This document shows positions 57,950 to 64,000 of a DNA stretch of 64,000 nt, piece after piece (the first letter of the stretch is position 1; each line of letters opens with the position of its first letter). The notes under the pieces were generated by a model. It did not search any database. It saw only the letters and a program-made list of their open reading frames with translations, and was not told the DNA's origin. This stretch comes from Odontesthes bonariensis (lineage: Eukaryota > Chordata > Actinopteri > Atheriniformes > Atherinopsidae), in contig NC_134529.1 in NCBI RefSeq assembly GCF_027942865.1, positions 31,481,730 through 31,545,729 on the forward strand, written 5' to 3'. The position numbers and the translations under genes were made by a program.

Positions 57950-59480
57950 AGTGAAAAATGATACAGATTACCACTGGCACCACTGCTGCCTTCACCTCCC
58001 ACATCTTTTCAACTTCCTCCTTCAGCCCTTGGTATATTTTGAATTTTGACTACCAAAATGTCCAATTGGTCAGCCATCACCTGTTTATCAGTCTGGATGG
58101 ATGGGGAAGTCTCACAGGATCTTAGCTCTGTCATTCTCCACTACCTTTGGAGGCATCTCCCACTTTGACTTTGGGACTTCCAAACCACACTCAGCTCAGA
58201 TGTTCCTGCACACTATTCCTGCCTCTAGGTTATGGCACTCCATGTATGCCGTACCTGCCTGCATCTTACACCCTGCTACTATGTGTTGGCCTCTTTGCAC
58301 AGCCTGTACCTGGGCTCCTGTCTGGTGTGGTAGACCAGGGCCCCTAATGCTCTGGTGCTCAGGGCCTGTTCCTGAGCTGCCATTATTAATGCCTCCATGC
58401 TGTCTTTCAGACCAGCCTTTTCTAGCCACTTCTTCAATCTGTCAGTGATACATGCCGTGCAGAGGCTTATCTTTCCATGATAGTTCCTCCTCTCCTGTCC
58501 AGGGTTTTAGCTGCCCAAGACATTCACTTTGCATTTAATCACTGGGGGCCATCTTCCTGATGCATTTCTATATTTATATTCGATATTTGTCGTTTCATCC
58601 TGGATGGTGGCTCTGACACCCACCCACCTCCCTTCCTTCACAGTGTGCAATCTCAGCGTGCATTGTGAGGCGTTTTCTTGTCTTGATATATGTGGCTCCC
58701 TCCTTCTTTTGGCATGTTATCGTACCAGCAGGGGGTATCTGATGACTTGCAGGGTATATGTGTTGATGGCTCAGACTTTGTTTTTCTCACTCAGCTGACC
58801 TGCCTCACTCTTTGTAGTTACTTGGTTGTGGCTGACTTCCTTATGGTCTCATCAGTTACTCTTTGCCTATTGGATCCTAAAGTATTTGCAACTGTCCTGA
58901 ACATCTGTTGTGGTGGTAGTTCAACTCCTTCAGCTGTGATCAGCTTTCCTCTCACTTGGCCGCATGTATCTAGTCCGAATGGCATCTTGATGTCCTTCCT
59001 GAATATTTTACGGAGATGCATCTGTGAACTGATGTCTCGCTAAGTCCTGGCATACAGCTTGAAGTCGACCATGTAGAAGAGGTGGCTGATGGTTGTTCCA
59101 CATCAGAACCGGTATCCAAAGCCACTCTATGGGGCTTCAGGCCTTTACAAAACAGCACCTCCTTGTTAGATACAGCACTTGATGTTAACTTGTGCAATTG
59201 GCTTAGAGCCGTCTTCCTCAGTCCCATTTAGGTCTTGATGAACTCTTGAAGGTATTCTTCTATCCATGTGTGTGGCATCAAGCAGTATGCTTTCCTGTAG
59301 TCAATCCAGGCGGTGAAGAAAGCCATACACCTGATTTTATAGTCTGGAGTGACAGTTCTGCCGATCAGTAGCTGATGTTTAGCTCCTCTGGTGTTACTTC
59401 ATTTGTAAACTGGGTCATGTGTGCTGACGCTTCTTTGATGTATCGCTATAAGGGCCTTCTTTGAGCGCATGTAAAGAAAC
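57950..59480 (-). pseudogene. R4/Dong-like LINE relic with mutated catalytic box
   Basis: The minus strand, high to low, gives SHLFYMVDFKL (where YMDD is expected, so a catalytic Asp is lost), then FRKDIKMPFGLDTCGQVRGK and ETIRKSATTKYL. Then HIVAGCKMQAGTAYMECHNL and AGIVCRNI (the Cys/His motif before the endonuclease), and QTDKQVMADQLDILVVK (start of the restriction-like endonuclease). Frames are broken many times. The order matches R4/Dong-type elements. Confidence 0.75.
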
Positions 59481-59599
59481 ATTCATGTGGAATTGGGTGC
59501 CAGTATCTCCCCAGGTTGATCTCTACTACCATCTTCTAGAGAATAGATCCAAAATGTAACATCACAAAGGGCACAGCAACAACTTTCAGATTTTTTTAT

Positions 59600-61501
59600 C
59601 TTTTATTTTTACAAATAACTTATCTGTTACAAAGACAGTTTTCCCAGCTAAAAATCAAAAAATACTTAAGATATCCAAATTACACCCCCCCCGCCCCCCA
59701 AATGAATAAAATATGAATAAACCGCCTCTTCACACCACGGTGCAGATTAAGCTGAAAACTGGTTTCTTTGGTTGGTAAAAGGAACAAGTATGACATAAGT
59801 GCTTAAGAGACCATAATTCATCTTCTACTTCTAAATGGGTTTACACATTAGTAAGAATTTGGTTTTTAAAATAGCACTTTGATGTTACAGAATAGATTGT
59901 CATTATTAATTCAAAGGCACTTATGGAAGGCAACAACAGTTCACAAATGTGGAAAAACAAAAACAAACCAAAAAAGAAACTACTCCACAGTTAAGGTAAC
60001 TTAATGACAATAAGTAAACTTTAGAAGCACCCTCATCAATAAAAACTTTGGAGGATGGTCTTAGCCAGATAAAAACAAGAATATACAAAGTGGACCGTCA
60101 TGTTGTGCTTGTATTTTCAGGGCGGTTTGTCTCCTTTTTTTTGGCTTTGCCTGCTTCCATGATGCAACACTTCTGACCTGTTGTGTAGAAGGCACGGGGC
60201 TCATAAAAGTAGCACGGAAGTATAAGAGCAAAATTCAACCAGAAGTCGACGGACTTTGATCTCTGACGGTTGCACAGAAACTTTAGAACCAATCGGCTGC
60301 TCCCAGAAGCACTTTGACATTTTCCTGATTCTGCTGGAAAATGAGTGTCACTTTGCACTGAGGTGGATTTGTCCCAACACATCAAATCCTACATTCCAGT
60401 TGTCAGATAAGATGGCAGTTTGTCATTTTGCTTTTTGACCCCCACCCCTAACAATCCCCAACTGATCCTGTTAAAGAAAACAAAATACGTTCTCCATCGC
60501 CTTTACACTTAACATCTACAGATCGTACACAGGAAACTCAGTAATTACACAAGCAATGAATGGGCCAGCAGACGTAGCTTCATGGTGACTGCAAGGGTTT
60601 AACTCCTCTTTCTGCAAGGCTTCAACTCTCACAGATATCAAGTAAAAAGCTTAAACAGGGAGCATGGTGCTTACTTGTTTGAAAGAAGACACAAAACAAG
60701 ACAAAAAAAAGTTAATAAAGTCTATGAAGCTATACTTACAGGAAATACAAGTGATTCATAGTGTGAAGGAAAGGTATTTAAAGCACATTCTAAATTATGT
60801 ACAGTAAAGAGCCTCCGTGTACTGTACACAAAGCATGCAACTTTTTTTTTTTAATCAATCACAACTGAGTAGACAGAAAAGAGGCGCTGAAGGGATGACA
60901 AGAGGCACCTTTTAGTGGCAGCAACGCTGGCTGTTCGCCCTTCTGCATCCTCAAGAAACAGCAAACTTGCAAGTCCACAAGTAGTCTGTTAGTTTCCCCT
61001 TCAGTGGCTGAACACAGACCCCCATCCCCAGGTCACACCATCCAAGAAGAAAGAACTAAAGTATTCAATCAGGAAACGGCACACTGACACGTGTGTGGTG
61101 TGCGCATGTTAAAGTGGGTGTTTGTGTGCCGTCACCCTGCAGGGCCACGCTCGTAATACTGTAAGTGGGAGCAGCGAGGGATCCCCGGCGGTAAAGTGTC
61201 GCCCACTGAGCAGAAAAGGGCCCACATGAGTCTCTAAGGTGAGGTATCATCCCATCTTTAGGAACAAAAACAAGCTGTAAATACTGTCCAGTCAAGCCTT
61301 CAGAGGACAGTGTTCTGCAAACCTTAGAGAGGAAGAAAGGAAAATATTATCGTGAAAAATCGGCTGTGTGATGCACAATGAATACGCTCCGTCCAATTAA
61401 TCTAAAGACAGAAAGAAAACCAAAAAGGGGCTATGTCTTCTCCAGTCTGTTAGACGTCAGGCGGGCAGAGGAAGGGGCGGCACGCCACAGCCGCGCTGGG
61501 C
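59600..61501 (-). other. tab2: tab2 3' UTR
   Basis: About 1.9 kb follow the tab2 stop on the minus strand without a coding frame or recognised repeat. A minus-strand AATAAA (plus TTTATT at 59602-59607) is a candidate 3' end. The LINE relic begins just beyond it. Confidence 0.6.
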
Positions 61502-61641
61502 TCAGAAGTGCCGTGGGAATTCACACTGTTCACAGCGGTTGAGGGCGGGGTGGTTGAGGAAGGTGCAGGCTGTGCAGCTCCACTGCGTGCCCTCATCTTC
61601 CTCCTGGTCTGCAGTGGGCTTCACAGTCTTACTGCCCGGCC
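61502..61641 (-). CDS. tab2: TAB2 last coding exon (C-terminal NZF zinc finger); rest outside or upstream
   Basis: TAB2 is an adaptor that links K63 ubiquitin chains to the TAK1 kinase in TLR/IL-1/TNF signalling. The minus-strand exon 61641-61502 (acceptor CCCAG, two bases carried over in phase) encodes [17 protein letters not shown] and then the RanBP2-type finger [26 protein letters not shown] and stop. TF in CTFLNHPAL and the terminal PRHF are diagnostic for TAB2/TAB3. Synteny with zc3h12d selects tab2. Earlier exons are not visible in 61642-64000, which is intron with a LINE. Confidence 0.92.
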
Positions 61642-61745
61642 CTGGGAACAAGAGCAAGGCAGTCAGTGTGAGATGCAACATGGGACAACCAGTGTCATAA
61701 GGTGTCAACATCAACAACCTAGTTGCTGTGAAAAGTGTCAACATT

Positions 61746-61850
61746 AGGGGTGTCCCGATCAGGTTTTTTAGCCCCCCCCGAGTCCGAGTCATTTGATTTT
61801 GAGTATCTGCCGATACCGAGTCCCGATCCGATACTTCTACAGTACATTAA
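61746..61850. repeat. DNA-transposon terminal fragment (AGGGGTGTCCCGATC type)
   Basis: AGGGGTGTCCCGATCAGG, followed by GAGTATCTGCCGATACCGAG and CCCGATCCGATAC, a terminal sequence seen in hAT-like fish repeats. No matching far end was found before the LINE at 62247. It lies in the tab2 intron. Confidence 0.5.
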
Positions 61851-62246
61851 AAAAAAAATGAAGAACGGCGAAGAAACAGATCCGGGATGTCCCTGATTCT
61901 TTATTTTATTCACTTATTTGATCATTTAACTAATTTAATTAGTTTTATCGTTCGAAGTCTTTATCAGTTTTATTAATTTAATCATTTAATTAATCAAGTA
62001 ATAAACAAATTCTTCACATGGTAATTTAGTGCAACAATGTCTAATATAAAAACCAGCAGCAGCTCAACCTGAAATAGCTGCAGGCATGGAAACAAATAAG
62101 CAGATAAAAGTACCACAGTGTTAGAAAGTAAGGCCAGTAATGTGCTTTAACTCCACTCCTAATTCTTCCTCTCCTCCTCTGGCTGCACAGAAGGAAATGT
62201 ACGTTTTTCTGGATGAAAACCAACATCTCTACCTTGTTATTGTCCT

Positions 62247-63995
62247 TTGATTATTGTCCTTGGTGACTTTAACAAAGGAAATCTCACTCATGAACTTCCT
62301 AAATATAGACAGCTTATTAAATGCCCGACCAGACAGGAGAATATTCTGGATGACTGCTACACCACAGTCAGGGATGCTTATCCCGCCGTCCCCCGTTCTG
62401 CACTGGCCCACTCTGACCATCACCGTCATGGTCCACGTCATGGTCTGATTCCTGCTTCCAGGCAGAAACTAAAGCTCTGCTAACCTGGAGTGAGGACATC
62501 AGGGAAGTGGAGCAGTGAGGCCGTGTTTGGACTCTACTGGCTGGGATGTGTTCAGGACTGCTCCCAGCAGTCTGGATGAGTACACAGAGGCTGTGACATC
62601 ATACATCAGCTTCTGTGAGGACTGCTGTGTTCCATCACGCACCAGGGCGAGTTACAACAGCGACTAAACCTGGTTCACAGCCAAACTCAGAAGGTTAAGG
62701 TTGGATAAGGAGGCGGCCTTCAGGAGTGGGGACAAAGAACGATTCAAAGAGGCCAAGTACGAGTTCATCAATTCATTGTAATCATACATATATGATATTA
62801 CTTTCCTGTTTCTTGATATGCTAAAGTCAAGCCATATGACTGCAGGTGATGTTATCAGATATGTGACAGTACTCAGTCATGTTCGCTGAGTGGCGGAAAG
62901 ACTCTTTCTGTAGAATGGAGAAAAGCTGTTGTTTAGAGACTTTTCCATTGCCAGTAAAGAGCAAACAGCCAAATGGATTCCTGTAATTCATCATCACCAG
63001 GACAGCTGGAATCACGGCTCAGAAATATGGATTAGTAGTGAATATTTCTCGTGTCCACCATGTTGGATTTTTCTTATCATCATTGTACGATATTTTAACA
63101 AACCTCGAGGGGCTATTTAGCGTGTCCCAAACATAATTGGTGTAACTACATTTGATGGAAAGCAGTGCTGCTTCTGGACGAGTCCGCCTACAGGTGGGAG
63201 GCTGACCATCTGGGACCTGGTGCAGGGAGAACCACCTGGAGCTCAACGCGCTAAAGTGCAGATGGGTGTGGACTTCAGGAAGAACTCAGCCTCGCCTACC
63301 CCATCACCCTCTGTGACTCCCCAGTCCACACTGTGGAGTCTTTCCGCTTCCTGGGAACCATCATCTCCCAGGACCTCAAGGTGGAGCTGAACATCAGGAA
63401 AGCCCAGCAGAGGATGTAGTTCCTGCGGCAGCTGAAGAAATTCACCCTGCCAAGGACAGTGATGGTGCACTTCTACTCCTCCATCATTGAGTCCATCATC
63501 ACCTCCTCCATCCCCATCTGGTACGCTGCTGCCACCGCCAAGGACAAGGGCAGACTGCAGCGTCATTCGGTCTGCAGAGAAGGTGATTGGCTGCAATCTT
63601 CCATCTCTCCAGGACCTGTACGCCTCCAGGACGCTGAGGCAGACAGGGAGGATCTTGACTGATCCCTCCCACCCCAGTCACAAACTCTTTCAGACACTCC
63701 CCTCTGGCAGGAGGCTGCGGTCATTCAGGACCAAAACCTCACGCCACAAGAACGGTTTCTTTCCATCCGCTACTGGCCTTACCAACAAGGTCCGGAGCCC
63801 CCCCCTGACACTGACTCTCTCCCTCTCCCCCAGACCTACAAGCTACATTAACATAGCATCTTCAAACCCTCTGTGTTACATTAACGCATAGTCTATATTG
63901 TATATATATATCTAGATTCTGTATACATATCTATATTGTTAGCCAACTACACCAAGTCAAATTCCTTGTAAGTGAAAACCTACTTGGCAATAAAC
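62247..63995 (+). pseudogene. LINE relic (CR1/L2/Rex1-group type) in the tab2 intron, 3' part near window end
   Basis: The plus strand reads IIVLGDFNKGNLTHELPKY and QENILDDCYTTVRDAYPAV (endonuclease end). The linker has [11 protein letters not shown]-like and GDKERFKEAKYEF wording. After a gap (62780-63220) comes the RT end: FRKNSAS, FLRQLKKFTLP, YSSIIESIITSSIP, RSAEKVIGCNLPSLQDLYAS, KLFQTLPSGRRLRSFRTKTSRHKNGFFPS. It ends with the tail CAAATTCCTTGTAAGTG and TTGGCAATAAACCGATT. Frames are broken and the RT core is deleted. Confidence 0.82.
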
Positions 63996-64000
63996 CGATT

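Overview
The window is nuclear DNA from a ray-finned fish, most likely a spiny-rayed (percomorph-type) teleost. The genes have small exons with GT-AG introns. The DNA between them is packed with fish-type mobile elements (L2-, L1-, RTE- and R4-type LINEs, tRNA-derived SINEs, hAT, Tc1 and Harbinger elements, Ty3/Gypsy relics). The species cannot be fixed from the sequence alone.

Five protein-coding genes are recognised: katna1 (3' eight exons, + strand, 9-6976), ginm1 (complete, - strand, 16541-13762), ppil4 (complete, + strand, 16668-35854), zc3h12d (complete coding region, + strand, 43540-51572) and the last coding exon plus 3' UTR of tab2 (- strand, about 59600-61641). As recalled, order and relative orientation match the human 6q25.1 block KATNA1-GINM1-PPIL4-ZC3H12D-TAB2, which supports the orthology calls. 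katna1 and ginm1 are convergent. ginm1 and ppil4 are head to head, with 126 bp between start codons that hold an NRF1 palindrome and a TCTCGCGAGA palindrome. zc3h12d and tab2 are convergent. The genes do not form one pathway: microtubule severing (katna1), a membrane glycoprotein (ginm1), a nuclear cyclophilin with an RNA-binding domain (ppil4), and two regulators of inflammatory signalling (zc3h12d RNase, tab2 ubiquitin-binding adaptor).

Region by region: 1-7500 is katna1, with a SINE, a Tc1 relic and a hAT MITE in its introns. 7590-9320 is a GC-rich repeat split by a second hAT element with a perfect 8-bp target duplication. 9451-9778 is a large fold-back repeat. 11275-12090 is a SINE split by an L2-type LINE end. 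12100-16541 is ginm1 and its 3' flank. 16668-35854 is ppil4. Its intron 9 holds a young L2 insertion and a TTAA-flanked DNA element. Its intron 11 is a likely U12-type intron. Its 10.7-kb last intron holds a hAT relic, a Ty3/Gypsy relic, and an L2 that contains both a hAT (with a Harbinger element inside it) and a LINE bearing a restriction-like endonuclease. 36-43 kb is LINE and SINE debris plus an inverted copy of the TTAA element. 43.5-52 kb is zc3h12d. 52-59.5 kb is further LINE and Gypsy debris. 59.6-64 kb is the tab2 3' end and an intronic LINE.

No unknown gene system was found. The most interesting signals are structural: a SINE tail that supplies a ppil4 splice acceptor, the likely minor-class intron, the bidirectional promoter, the multi-level nesting with legible target duplications, and the inverted pair of TTAA elements. 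All splice junctions were placed by eye from AG/GT signals, reading-frame phase and remembered family sequences; no alignment was run.
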